64,000 nt of DNA from Bradyrhizobium sp. CSS354 (GTDB lineage: Bacteria; Pseudomonadota; Alphaproteobacteria; Rhizobiales; Xanthobacteraceae): assembly GCF_029051725.1 (NCBI RefSeq), contig NZ_JAACFU010000024.1, positions 1-64,000 of the forward strand, written 5' to 3'. The notes under the pieces are model-generated. The model worked only from the letters and a program-made list of their open reading frames with translations, ran no database searches and was not told the DNA's origin. The translations under genes were made by a program, and so were the position numbers. Within the stretch, counting starts at the first letter, position 1; each line of letters starts with the position of its first letter. Shown piece after piece: positions 8,495 to 16,941 of this stretch.

Positions 8495-8952
8495 AACTCT
8501 TCCATTCTCATCGATCGTGTGTCGCTCAGTTGCCCGCTATATTCCTTCTTTAGTTGGAGAAACCTATTCCACTCCTCGGCGTCGCCGATATGCGCGTTAA
8601 TCGCCTGTCGAACGTTGGCAGACTCGATGACGAATAGTTCCTTCCTCACGCCATTCTTCAGGACAAGAAAATCAGCGTCAGTGATGCTTCTAGAAGCGAG
8701 CCATTCGGTGGGATCGAGCGTGGGATCAACAGATAGGGCAAATTTCAAAGCGGCGACCGCAGAATAAGCGACATCAAAATTGCCCGCAAATCCGATCGCA
8801 AGTTCGCCCGTCAGTATTTGTATTTTTAAGCTGTGAAATTCGCCGTTGACTGGGCCAAGATCGCCTTTGAGTGCAAAGTGCTCGTGGCTGAGGAGCGTAT
8901 CTCCCACCATAAAGCAAATATCGGCTCCAGCATACGCTACCACCAGCGTCAT
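8476..8952 (-). CDS. Proteasome-like Ntn hydrolase (candidate), N-terminal part
   Basis: GGGAGG lies 7 bases before the ATG at 8952, which gives a 158-residue protein beginning MTLVVAYAGADICFMVGDTL. Removal of Met would expose Thr1. Counting from that Thr, Asp17 falls in VGDTLLS, as Asp17 does in proteasome beta subunits. HSLKIQIL (Lys42) followed by GELAIGFAGN matches the Lys33 strand and the strand after it, allowing for a 9-residue insertion. Later DADFLVL and AHIGDAEEW fit the second sheet and its helix. Family proteins are usually about 230-290 residues, so this frame ends early. The missing part is readable in the -1 frame just downstream (8087-8494). The family call is motif-based and unverified. 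Confidence 0.5.
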   Translation of the reverse strand: MTLVVAYAGADICFMVGDTLLSHEHFALKGDLGPVNGEFHSLKIQILTGELAIGFAGNFDVAYSAVAALKFALSVDPTLDPTEWLASRSITDADFLVLKNGVRKELFVIESANVRQAINAHIGDAEEWNRFLQLKKEYSGQLSDTRSMRMEELCSQTQ

Positions 8953-9020
8953 TGTCGTTCCTCCCAATTAAGCGCTCGTCCGAGAAGCGATCCCATCGAG
9001 ACCTTGTTCGACGACGCAGC

Positions 9021-9060
9021 ATGATGGGTTTCGCAAGGGCTCTGCCCATCCTACGCGAGC
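9021..9060. repeat. Dispersed repeat family D, single-arm copy
   Basis: ATGATGGGTTTCGCAAGGGC followed by TCTGCCCATCCTACGCGAGC is nearly identical to the right arm of the fuller copy at 9439-9527. It sits between the Ntn-hydrolase-like gene and a membrane-protein gene and touches the latter's 3' end. Confidence 0.75.
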
Positions 9061-9069
9061 TGACCGGAT

Positions 9070-9399
9070 CTACCGCCGACCACGGCGCCACGAGGCTCCG
9101 ATCAGCCAAAACACGAACCTGACAAACAGGATCGCGGCCGTGATCTGGATCCAAAGGAAACCACCGAGTTCACGCAAGACAATTTCGGCCTGAGCGCCCC
9201 AATAGCCAGGAAGCGCATCGCCGACAGCTTCAATACCGTGCGTTCCGGTCCGCAGGGCCCATCGGACCCACTCAGGCTTGTAAAAGAGCGTCGCGCCGAG
9301 CAAAATCCAAGTCAGCAAAGCAGTGCTAAGTCTGAAGGAGTGCACCTTGGCGTGGTGCTTGAACGTCGCCAGTCTTCCATTTTCTCCGGCTTGAGCCAT
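9070..9399 (-). CDS. Small two-segment membrane protein, unknown function
   Basis: The 109-residue protein begins MAQAGENGRLATFKHHAKVH and has two hydrophobic segments, around residues 24-41 (STALLTWILLGATLFY) and 82-101 (FLWIQITAAILFVRFVFWLI), ending in an Arg-rich tail. AGGA lies about 8 bases upstream of the ATG. I do not recognise a family. It is bracketed by copies of dispersed repeat family D, and the stretch from 8.0 to 10.2 kb looks like accessory DNA. Confidence 0.6.
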   Translation of the reverse strand: MAQAGENGRLATFKHHAKVHSFRLSTALLTWILLGATLFYKPEWVRWALRTGTHGIEAVGDALPGYWGAQAEIVLRELGGFLWIQITAAILFVRFVFWLIGASWRRGRR

Positions 9400-9438
9400 G
9401 TTATTTTCCTATTCGAAGCCTACGGTGCCGGGAAGTTC

Positions 9439-9527
9439 GTAGGATGGGTACGGCGAAGCGAAAACCCATGGAAGGCTTGCTCGATGACGAATGGTGACGG
9501 GTTTCGCAAGTGCTCTGCCCATCCTAC
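9439..9527. repeat. Dispersed repeat family D, full palindromic copy
   Basis: The left end GTAGGATGGGTACGGCGAAG and right end GCAAGTGCTCTGCCCATCCTAC are inverted repeats about 89 bp apart overall. Other copies are at 9021-9060 and 10071-10150. This GTAGGATGGGT element is a recurrent intergenic repeat in Bradyrhizobium-like genomes. Confidence 0.8.
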
Positions 9528-9558
9528 GCGAGCTTAAGACCAAGAAAAGGGGAGAGGC

Positions 9559-9963
9559 ATGCTTGGGAACGCGAAGGTGGCAACCCGGCTTCCAGCCAAA
9601 GACCTGGATCGGGCGCGAGCGTTCTATTCGGAAAAACTCGGGCTCGAGCCGGTCGAACAGCGCGAGGGTGGACTCCGTTACGTCTGTGCGAATGGCGAGT
9701 TTGCGATATTCATCTCGGCCGGACTGCCATTCGGCACGCACACACAGATGGGCTGGGAAGTCGAGGATATCGAGGCAACGGTGCGCGAGCTTCGCGTGCG
9801 GGGAGTCGAGTTCGAGGAATATGACCTACCCGGCTTGAAGACCGTTGATGGAATTGCCGCGATTACCGGGAATTACCCCAGCAAGGGGATCGGTGAGCGG
9901 GGCGCGTGGTTCCGCGACAGCGAAGGTAACTTGCTGGGAATCGGGCAGCCGATTCGATCTTGA
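9559..9963 (+). CDS. VOC family protein (glyoxalase/bleomycin-resistance fold)
   Basis: The 134-residue protein begins MLGNAKVATRLPAKDLDRAR and continues AFYSEKLGLEPVEQREGGLR, the standard opening of the vicinal-oxygen-chelate fold (two beta-alpha-beta-beta-beta modules). The second module ends RDSEGNLLGIGQP, where the Glu of DSEGN-L is the usual metal-side position. An AGGGGAGAGG-type ribosome site lies just before the ATG. Members include isomerases, dioxygenases and binding proteins, so the reaction cannot be named. It stands alone between repeats. Confidence 0.87.
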   Translation: MLGNAKVATRLPAKDLDRARAFYSEKLGLEPVEQREGGLRYVCANGEFAIFISAGLPFGTHTQMGWEVEDIEATVRELRVRGVEFEEYDLPGLKTVDGIAAITGNYPSKGIGERGAWFRDSEGNLLGIGQPIRS

Positions 9964-10070
9964 CGAGCAGCTAGGTCGCTCGTGTCGTCGACATGCGGAC
10001 GGCCGCCTCCAATGGCCGTCACGCTCGGGCACGGTCATTTCAGCGCGACGGAGGACCACAAGCGCCCAAA

Positions 10071-10150
10071 AATGGGTAAAGCGAAGCGAAACCATCAAGG
10101 CCATGCACGGTGACGAAACATGATCGGGTTCGCAAGTGCTCTACCCATCC
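10071..10150. repeat. Dispersed repeat family D, diverged copy
   Basis: AATGGGTAAAGCGAAGCGAA on the left and TTCGCAAGTGCTCTACCCATCC on the right are the arms of the same element seen at 9439-9527, here more diverged. It overlaps the last codons of the minus-strand cNMP-binding gene that stops at 10141, so the repeat may have supplied that gene's present C-terminus. Confidence 0.65.
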
Positions 10151-10692
10151 TTACGCATTATCACTTGATCACTTCTCGTCACCATCTGATGCTCCGCAAA
10201 GCGATCGTCGCTGCGGCGCAGCCGTCGGCAAAGCTCGCGATTGATGTTCTGCAGGACGATCACATAGGCGTGGATATCGGCCTTGTAGCAGGCGTAGAGC
10301 TTCTGGGCCGTCAGCTCGTACAGCACGGTCGGACTCTCCGCGACCACCGTGGCGGATCGATTCTGCATTTCGATCAGCGTCATCTCGCCGAAGAAATCGC
10401 CGGGCTCCAGAACGGAGATCGGGATGACGCTCCCCGAATTGGCCCGTTTGCTCACCGCCAGCCGGCCGGACTTGACGATGAACAGCGAGCGTCCGGGATC
10501 GCCCTCCGTCACGACGGTTGCTCCGGTATCAAATCGGCACTCGACCAGCATCGACATCAGGAGGTCGAGACTTTGATCCGGGATACCGCCGAAGAACGGT
10601 GTGGCGAGCAGGAATGCTTTCAGGTCGGGGACACTGACGGCCATCCCGCGAGGATAATCTTCACCGCCATCCGCGGCAAGCAGACCGGACAT
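10141..10692 (-). CDS. Stand-alone cyclic-nucleotide-binding (Crp-like) domain protein
   Basis: The 183-residue protein consists mainly of one cNMP-binding domain at about residues 30-145, with GATVVTEGDPGRSLFIVKSG, PGDFFGEMTLIE and QNRSATVVAES. The GEMTLI and RSATV pieces correspond to the phosphate-binding cassette. There is no DNA-binding helix-turn-helix after it; the C-terminus is helical and Arg-rich. It may act as a regulatory subunit or sensor in the cytoplasm. The start could be Met1 (10692) or Met17 (10644); neither has a strong ribosome site. The 3' end runs into a dispersed repeat. Confidence 0.82.
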   Translation of the reverse strand: MSGLLAADGGEDYPRGMAVSVPDLKAFLLATPFFGGIPDQSLDLLMSMLVECRFDTGATVVTEGDPGRSLFIVKSGRLAVSKRANSGSVIPISVLEPGDFFGEMTLIEMQNRSATVVAESPTVLYELTAQKLYACYKADIHAYVIVLQNINRELCRRLRRSDDRFAEHQMVTRSDQVIMRKDG

Positions 10693-10728
10693 CGGCGCTG
10701 ACGATGCTCAACGCGTGTGAAAGGCGGC

Positions 10729-10815
10729 GTAGCCCGGATGGAGCGCAAGCGTAATCCGGGGCCGGTGGCTATGGATGCGGTCGTCCCGGATTTCGCTTTG
10801 CTCCATCCGGGCTAC
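10729..10815. repeat. Dispersed 87-bp palindromic repeat, family A copy 2
   Basis: The ends GTAGCCCGGATGGAGCG and GCTCCATCCGGGCTAC are the same as in the copy at 4405-4491, and the length is also exactly 87 bp; the central loop differs. It lies between the cNMP-binding gene and the ferric-reductase-like gene, downstream of the latter. Confidence 0.82.
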
Positions 10816-10834
10816 GAACCCTAATCTGGCCATG

Positions 10835-11470
10835 TCACTGCCGCGCAGCAGTCTCGCCGCGCAACGTTCGCCTTCGCCAGAGGTCAGCCATGACCTTGAC
10901 GGTCGCCGCAAGCACAGCTGCGCACAGCGCCGCCTTCGAGATTGTCTCCATCGTTCCCTCGATCAGCAGGCAATGGGCGACGCTGCCTGCGACGATGACG
11001 ATCGCGAGCGGAATATGGACGATGCGCCAGGTGCGCAGCCGCAGGCCCAATCGCCGGCGGAGTGGCGCCAGAAGCGCGACGATGAAGATGGCCCACATGG
11101 CGGTCACGCCGAAGGGGGAGAACGGCGTCGGTGAGGTATAGGTCAGAGCGTCGATCATATCGGGCGGACTGGTGATCCAGAGGCCGGCGACATGGATCAC
11201 CATCGCCAGAGCGAGCGCGCCGCCGATCCACTGATGGGCGCGCCGGCCGCGATAGGCCGACAGGCCCGGCAGATATCCGCCGATCAGCAGGGGCTGAACG
11301 AGCACGAGACCGAGCGCAATGATCCCGGCGAAGCCGGCGAGGATGTAGACCGGGCCGCGCCATGCGAGCTGTTCGCTTCCCGCAGCGAGCGCGATCGGCA
11401 CGCCGATGGCCAAGGCAAGGGCGACCCAGATCAGGGGCGCCCGGGCCGATCTCCGCCCCTTCTTCTCCAA
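10835..11470 (-). CDS. Ferric-reductase-like transmembrane haem protein
   Basis: The 211-residue protein has about six hydrophobic segments and the two His pairs expected for bis-haem-b coordination in the ferric reductase-like membrane domain: His79 and His93 (RRAHQWIGGALALAMVIHV) and His152 and His166 (WRIVHIPLA, GSVAHCLLIEG). No FAD or NAD module is attached, as in MsrQ/YedZ-type subunits, so it would pass electrons between a separate donor and a periplasmic partner. It starts with TTG 5 bases after the stop of the Tat-exported intradiol-like gene, so the two are probably one operon and may work together. Confidence 0.8.
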   Translation of the reverse strand: MEKKGRRSARAPLIWVALALAIGVPIALAAGSEQLAWRGPVYILAGFAGIIALGLVLVQPLLIGGYLPGLSAYRGRRAHQWIGGALALAMVIHVAGLWITSPPDMIDALTYTSPTPFSPFGVTAMWAIFIVALLAPLRRRLGLRLRTWRIVHIPLAIVIVAGSVAHCLLIEGTMETISKAALCAAVLAATVKVMADLWRRRTLRGETAARQ

Positions 11471-11475
11471 TGCGA

Positions 11476-11964
11476 TCAGGCCGCCTGCAGGACGAAGTGC
11501 GCCTCGAGGCTGGTTTCCTTTGCGCTCCGCATCACCGGCCGCAGAAAGACTGTTTTGAACTCGCCGCTGTCATAGGCGAGGTGGCCATGCGGCTGGCCGA
11601 AAATCGGAATGATCTGCGGCATATCGAGCCGGAACTTGCCGTCCTTGTCGGTCAGCGTGGCGCCATGGCTCTGCGGCTCGTGCTCTTGGCCTTCGGTGGT
11701 GTGCGCCCAGATCTGGATGCGCTGCCCAGCCAGTGGAGCCCCGTCGCCGGCGCGGCGGACGGTGCCACTCATCCAGAAGCCGCCCTTGCCGATCCGCTCC
11801 ACGATCGCCGCGCCCTTGCGGTAGTTATTCGCCCCGCCCGACATCGTTTCGGTCGGTGCGAGGCCGTCCGCGCGGGCGGGCAACAGCAGGCCGGAGGTTC
11901 CGGCTGCCAGGATGGAACCGCCGGCGACGAGGAGGTTGCGGCGGCTGAGTACGACCGAGGCCAT
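11476..11964 (-). CDS. Tat-exported intradiol-dioxygenase-like protein
   Basis: The 162-residue protein begins MASVVLSRRNLLVAGGSILA. SRRNLL is a twin-arginine signal followed by a hydrophobic core and an ALPARA-like cleavage region (LLLPARA near residue 32). The mature part has the intradiol dioxygenase scaffold: QRIQIWAHTTEG, then LTDKDGKFRLDMP and the paired histidines of GQPHGHLAY. The two iron-ligand tyrosines of true catechol dioxygenases are not evident, so catalysis is uncertain. AGGAGG precedes the ATG at 11964. A longer reading frame upstream lacks support. It is followed after 5 bases by the haem membrane protein. Confidence 0.78.
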   Translation of the reverse strand: MASVVLSRRNLLVAGGSILAAGTSGLLLPARADGLAPTETMSGGANNYRKGAAIVERIGKGGFWMSGTVRRAGDGAPLAGQRIQIWAHTTEGQEHEPQSHGATLTDKDGKFRLDMPQIIPIFGQPHGHLAYDSGEFKTVFLRPVMRSAKETSLEAHFVLQAA

Positions 11965-12117
11965 GTCAATTCCTCCTTGTGACCGTGCGATTTGGCGACC
12001 ATGCGATTTGCTGCGGCAAGGATACAACAACCAGCGCGAGGCGCCCAGTGGAGGCAAGGCGCATGATCGGTCGCAATGACGGTGTTGTGAACGGGGTGCA
12101 GGCCGCCCGCACATGCA

Positions 12118-12540
12118 TCAGTGATCGTCGTCTTCCTTGACCAGCGTCAACAAGCGAAGCGTCAAGAACGTGAATACGGCGACCGTCACCGCGACATCGT
12201 AAGCGCCGAGCCCGACGGAGACGCCGATGGCGCCGGTCGCCCAGAGGCTCGCGGCCGTCGCGGTGCCCTGCACCGAATTCCCCTGCTTGAGAATAGCGCC
12301 ACCGCCGATGAAGCCGATGCCGGTGATGAGGCCCTCGATCACCTTTGCCATCCCGTCAGGCGAATGCACGAGCAGGCTTTCGCTGGCCTGCACGAAGCCG
12401 CAGCTTGCCATTGCGACCAGCGGAAAGGTGCGCAAGCCCGCGCTTCGCGCCCGCTTCTCGCGATCCCAGCCAATGGGAACGGCGAGCGCGAAGGCCGCAG
12501 CCAGCGCAACGACATGAACGCCGATGTTGAATCTGTCCAA
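12118..12540 (-). CDS. MgtC/SapB family membrane protein
   Basis: The 140-residue protein has the MgtC/SapB signature: a first segment ending LAVPIGWDREKRARSAGLRT, then GLITGIGFIGGGAILKQGNS and VQGTATAASLWATGAIGVSV. These lie in a membrane domain of four to five helices. MgtC proteins help survival at low magnesium and modulate the F-type ATPase in pathogens; the role in free-living rhizobia is not fixed. The ordinary MgtC C-terminal cytoplasmic domain is absent, as in SapB-type short forms. Translation appears to start at TTG 12540, with GGGG 5 bases upstream. It is monocistronic. Confidence 0.88.
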   Translation of the reverse strand: MDRFNIGVHVVALAAAFALAVPIGWDREKRARSAGLRTFPLVAMASCGFVQASESLLVHSPDGMAKVIEGLITGIGFIGGGAILKQGNSVQGTATAASLWATGAIGVSVGLGAYDVAVTVAVFTFLTLRLLTLVKEDDDH

Positions 12541-12774
12541 AGAAAGCCCCCGAAATGAAAATCGTCGCCATTGATCAAACAGGCCGGCAACGCCGCAATG
12601 CGGCCCGCGGTTTCAGTGCAGGCGGATTTGCCGCATGCACCAGCACAGCGAGGGCTTCGCCTCCGCGCGATGAAGCCGCCGGCGCAGCACATTTTCGTTT
12701 CGGCTGGTATTCCTGCGACCGGCTCCTACATGTCGAGTCCACGTTCCCATCGCACGCGCCATCCGGACCCGCCC

Positions 12775-13782
<1,008 letters not shown>

Positions 13783-13807
13783 GCGCAGTGGGTGCAGTTC
13801 ACGAGGT

Positions 13808-13893
13808 CGTCATGCCCGGGCTTGTCCCGGGCATCCACGTTCTTAGTGCCGCGTGGCGACGCGTGGATGGCCGGGACTAGCCCGGCCATGACG
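13808..13893. repeat. Dispersed palindromic repeat, family C
   Basis: CGTCATGCCCGGGCTTGTCC on the left and GGGACTAGCCCGGCCATGACG on the right are inverted repeats, with inner CATCCACG/CGTGGATG arms and an 86-bp total length. This is a very common intergenic element in Bradyrhizobium. It sits between two convergent genes and may serve as a bidirectional terminator. Confidence 0.8.
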
Positions 13894-13922
13894 TTGTGGA
13901 AGCCTTGGTGCCCGCTCTCCCC

Positions 13923-14798
13923 TCAATCCGGAAAGCCGAACAGCTTCGCCGGATTGTGCACCAGGATCTTCTCCAGCTCCGCCTGATCAGGAGCGTAGCG
14001 GTACATCAACTCCAGCAGGTCGGCGTCGTTGGGCGGCTGCTTCACCGAGACCGGATGCGGCCAGTCGCTGGCCCAAACGCAGCGGTCGACCGCCGCCTCG
14101 ATATAGGCGCGCGCGATCGGGATGACGTCATCGTAGGGTGGGCCGAGCTTCGAGGTCTTCTCGCCGAGCGACAGCATCACCCAGAAATTGCCCTTGGCGA
14201 GCAGCTCGAGCATCTTGCGCAAATTCGGATCGTTGCTGCCGGCTTCCGGATCGGGCCGCGCCATGTGGTCGATCAGCACGGGCACGTCGAGATTCTCGTA
14301 TTTGGCGACGCTGGAGACGATGCCGTCCTTCTCGGGCTGGATCTTGACGTACCAGCCGAGCTCGCGGATGCGCGCAATGGCGCGGGCGAAATCGGCATCC
14401 GACAGCACGGCGCCGAGCTCCTGGCGGAAGCTGAAGCGCGCGCCGCGAACACCTGCGTCATGCAGCTTTGCGAGATAAGCGTCGTTCGCCTCGGCGAACA
14501 CCAGGGCGTTGGCGCAGCCGCGATAGTTCGGGCCCATCGCGGCGAGACCGTCGAGAACGACGGCATGGTCGGCGCCATAGGTGGTGGTCTGCACGATGAT
14601 GCCGCGCTCGATGCCGAGCGTCTTGTGCACGCGCAGCGCCGCTTCCCAGGTCGCGGTCGGCATCCGATAGGCCGCGCCGGGACGTTCCGGATATTTGTCC
14701 ACGGGACCCAGGACGTGAAACTGGCTGTCGACGGTTTTGGGCGGCGGCGCCTTGACCGGGCGGCGCGGATTCGGGTCGAACGGCAGATAGGTCGGCAT
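13923..14798 (-). CDS. TIM-barrel amidohydrolase (2-pyrone-4,6-dicarboxylate lactonase-like)
   Basis: The 291-residue protein begins MPTYLPFDPNPRRPVKAPPP and then VDSQFHVLGP, the DSxxHV opening of the PDC lactonase (LigI)-like branch of amidohydrolases. Further motifs are GVRGARFSF, PVLIDHMARPDPEAG and RCVWASDWPHP, which hold the His and Asp positions of the family. These enzymes hydrolyse lactones or related ring-cleavage products. GAGGGAG lies 8 bases before the ATG at 14798. It is the last gene of the six-gene minus-strand catabolic operon, 13 bases after ridA-like. The exact substrate is not known. Confidence 0.82.
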   Translation of the reverse strand: MPTYLPFDPNPRRPVKAPPPKTVDSQFHVLGPVDKYPERPGAAYRMPTATWEAALRVHKTLGIERGIIVQTTTYGADHAVVLDGLAAMGPNYRGCANALVFAEANDAYLAKLHDAGVRGARFSFRQELGAVLSDADFARAIARIRELGWYVKIQPEKDGIVSSVAKYENLDVPVLIDHMARPDPEAGSNDPNLRKMLELLAKGNFWVMLSLGEKTSKLGPPYDDVIPIARAYIEAAVDRCVWASDWPHPVSVKQPPNDADLLELMYRYAPDQAELEKILVHNPAKLFGFPD

Positions 14799-14811
14799 GC
14801 GCAAAACTCCC

Positions 14812-15204
14812 TCAGTCGATCATGGCGGTGAAGTCGCACTGCACCAGCGCGCCGCCGTCCATGTTGTCCATCGGCAGCGCGTGGCGCGCCGGGCGCGAAT
14901 GCTCGTCCGGAAACATCTTCAGCCACTCGACATTCACGGGCCCCCGTTGCGTACGGTCCTTCAGCCACACCGTCATCTTGATGATGTCGTCCGTGGTGCC
15001 GCCCGCGGCCTCGACCGTCGCCTTCATATGCGCGAACATGTTGGCGCATTGCGCGTCCAGGCTCTCGGGCATCGCGCCAGCCCCATCGCGGCCGAGGATG
15101 ACGCCCGACATCACGAGATTGCCGATGCGGCAGGCGTTCGGAATCGGATTGGCGTGCTTGAAGCCGCCGATATGGATGCTCTTGCGCCGCGTGTGACCGG
15201 TCAT
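14812..15204 (-). CDS. RidA family protein (YjgF/YER057c/UK114)
   Basis: The 130-residue protein begins MTGHTRRKSIHIGGFKHANP. It has the RidA trimer fold features: NLVMSGVILGRD, a middle QCANMFAHMKATVEAAGG, and TDDIIKMTVWLKD. It ends in the strand ALVQCDFTAMID, where the usual glycine-rich lactate-binding tail is altered. RidA proteins deaminate reactive enamines; in aromatic pathways a relative acts as 2-aminomuconate deaminase. Here it sits between the HpaH-type hydratase and the lactonase-like gene, so a role in deaminating an amino-muconate-type intermediate is possible but unproven. GAGGGAG precedes the ATG. Confidence 0.82.
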   Translation of the reverse strand: MTGHTRRKSIHIGGFKHANPIPNACRIGNLVMSGVILGRDGAGAMPESLDAQCANMFAHMKATVEAAGGTTDDIIKMTVWLKDRTQRGPVNVEWLKMFPDEHSRPARHALPMDNMDGGALVQCDFTAMID

Positions 15205-15229
15205 GATGCGCTCCCTCTTTGTTGCTTGT

Positions 15230-16033
15230 TCAGACGAACTGGCACGACACCGAGCCGAAAGCGCCATAATCGGCATGAAACGTGTCGCCGCGGCGGATAT
15301 CGACGGGACGCGTGAACGATCCCGCCAGCACCACCTCGCCGGCGGCGAGATGTTCGTCATGCGGCGCGAGGCGGTTGGCGAGCCAGGCGATGCCGTTGGC
15401 GGGATGGTTGAGCACGCCGGCGGCAAGCCCGGTCTCCTCGACCTCGCCGTTGCGGAACAGCAGCGCGCCGATCCAGCGCATGTCCGCGTCCATCGGGCGA
15501 AACGGCCGGCCACCCAGCACCAGAGCGGCGTTGGCCGCGTTGTCCGAGATCGTGTCCATCACCTTTCGCGCCTTGCCCGTCTGGGGGTCGACGCGGTGCA
15601 TGCGCGTCTCCAGAATCTCCAGCGCCGGGGTCACGTAGTCGGTGGCGTTGAGCACGTCGAAGATGGTGCAATCGGGCCCGCGCAGCGGCGCCTTGAGCAC
15701 GAAGGCGAGCTCGACCTCGATTCGCGGCGCGTGGAAGCGGTCGAACGGAATCGGCGTGGCATCGGCATAGAACATGTCGGCGAACAGCACGCCGTAGTCG
15801 GGCTCGGAAATCCCGACCACGCTCTGCATCGCCTTCGAGGTCAGGCCGATCTTGTGGCCCTTGATGACCCGGCCGCGACCGAGCTGGAGCTTGGTCCAGG
15901 CGCGCTGAACGGCATAGGCATCCTCAATACTGAAATCGGGATAATCTTTCGTGAACATCGTGATCAGCGTCTTGGTGCGCTCGGCCTCGTCGAGGCGCGC
16001 GGCAAGGCGTTCGATCGTGGGAGTATCCAGCAT
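15230..16033 (-). CDS. hpaH: 2-oxo-hepta-3-ene-1,7-dioate hydratase (HpaH/HpcG type)
   Basis: The 267-residue protein has exactly the length of enterobacterial HpaH and keeps its signature blocks: GHKIGLTSKAMQ, PRIEVELAFVL, DTISDNAANAALVLGG and ETGLAAGVLNHPANGIAWLA. The metal ligands expected from the family are Glu106, Glu108 and Glu139, all present. The enzyme adds water to an unsaturated oxo-dicarboxylate in the homoprotocatechuate meta-cleavage pathway; the close relative 2-oxo-4-pentenoate hydratase/4-oxalocrotonate decarboxylase does similar chemistry. It starts 3 bases after the FAH-family gene ends. The pathway substrate here is inferred only. Confidence 0.8.
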   Translation of the reverse strand: MLDTPTIERLAARLDEAERTKTLITMFTKDYPDFSIEDAYAVQRAWTKLQLGRGRVIKGHKIGLTSKAMQSVVGISEPDYGVLFADMFYADATPIPFDRFHAPRIEVELAFVLKAPLRGPDCTIFDVLNATDYVTPALEILETRMHRVDPQTGKARKVMDTISDNAANAALVLGGRPFRPMDADMRWIGALLFRNGEVEETGLAAGVLNHPANGIAWLANRLAPHDEHLAAGEVVLAGSFTRPVDIRRGDTFHADYGAFGSVSCQFV

Positions 16034-16036
16034 GGC

Positions 16037-16897
16037 TTAACTCTCCGCGGCCACGGTATTGCGCAGCACGCCGATGCGGCTGGATTCGACCTCGACGACA
16101 TCGCCGACCTTGAGCCAGCGCGGCGGGTCGAAGCGGGCGCCCGCCCCGGTCGGCGTGCCCGTCACGATCATGTCGCCGGGCTTGAGGGTTGCGAAGGTGG
16201 AGAGATAGGAGATCAGAAAATCGAACGGGAACATCAGCCGCTCGGTGGTGTCCTGCTGCCGCACCTCGCCGTTGACGCGCGTGACGATGTCGTGAGGCCC
16301 GCGCGGGTCGAGTTCGTCCGATGTGACGATCCAGGGACCGATGCTACCGGAGCGGTCGAAATTCTTGCCTTGCGTGACATTGAACTTGCCGTGGCGCAGC
16401 CAGTCGCGGATCGTGCCCTCGTTGCACAGCGTCATGCCGAAGATGTGCGCCCAGGCCTTTTCGCGCGGGACGTGGCGGCCGCCCTGGCCGATCACGATGA
16501 CGAGCTCGCCTTCGTAGTCGAGCTGATCGGATACCTCAGGCTTCTCCAGCGGCTGACCGGAGCCTGTCATCGAGGACATGCTGCGCACGAACAGGCTGGG
16601 ATATTTGGGCAGGTCGGAGCTGTCTTTATACTCCGCATTGCGCTCAGCATAATTGACGCCGATGCACCAGAGCTTTTCCGGAGTCAGCACCGGCGGAAGC
16701 AGCACGAGATCGTCGAGTGCGTAGTCCGGCTTTTGTCCGGCGACGGCTTCCTGCGCGTCGGCCAGCGCATTGGCCGCGATCAGCGCCCTCAAATCGGAGA
16801 AGTCACGGCCGATCCGCCGGGTCAGGTCGACGACACCGCCGTCGATGGCGGCACCGTAGCGCGGCTCTCCGTCCACGAGATAACTTAGGAGTCGCAT
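16037..16897 (-). CDS. Fumarylacetoacetate hydrolase family protein
   Basis: The 286-residue protein begins MRLLSYLVDGEPRYGAAIDG. It carries the FAH catalytic core: EKLWCIGVNYAERNAEYKD, QLDYEGELVIVIGQGGRHV, and the C-terminal LKPGDMIVTGTPTGAGARFD. The Glu-x-Glu (YEGEL) and later Asp are the usual metal ligands. Members cleave or decarboxylate oxo-dicarboxylates, including HpaG-type 5-oxopent-3-ene-1,2,5-tricarboxylate decarboxylase/isomerases, which suits the next gene, hpaH. The ATG at 16897 has GGAG upstream; a longer frame to 17161 lacks support. It is the third gene in the operon after the Bug SBP and flavin reductase. Confidence 0.86.
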   Translation of the reverse strand: MRLLSYLVDGEPRYGAAIDGGVVDLTRRIGRDFSDLRALIAANALADAQEAVAGQKPDYALDDLVLLPPVLTPEKLWCIGVNYAERNAEYKDSSDLPKYPSLFVRSMSSMTGSGQPLEKPEVSDQLDYEGELVIVIGQGGRHVPREKAWAHIFGMTLCNEGTIRDWLRHGKFNVTQGKNFDRSGSIGPWIVTSDELDPRGPHDIVTRVNGEVRQQDTTERLMFPFDFLISYLSTFATLKPGDMIVTGTPTGAGARFDPPRWLKVGDVVEVESSRIGVLRNTVAAES

Positions 16898-16941
16898 GGT
16901 CGTTCTCCAATGGTCTTGTGGCGCGCGCAGGGGCGGCGCGC

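Noticed and set aside
15203..16888. A 561-codon plus-strand frame
   Set aside because: It is the antisense shadow of hpaH and the FAH gene; the minus-strand proteins have clear family motifs.
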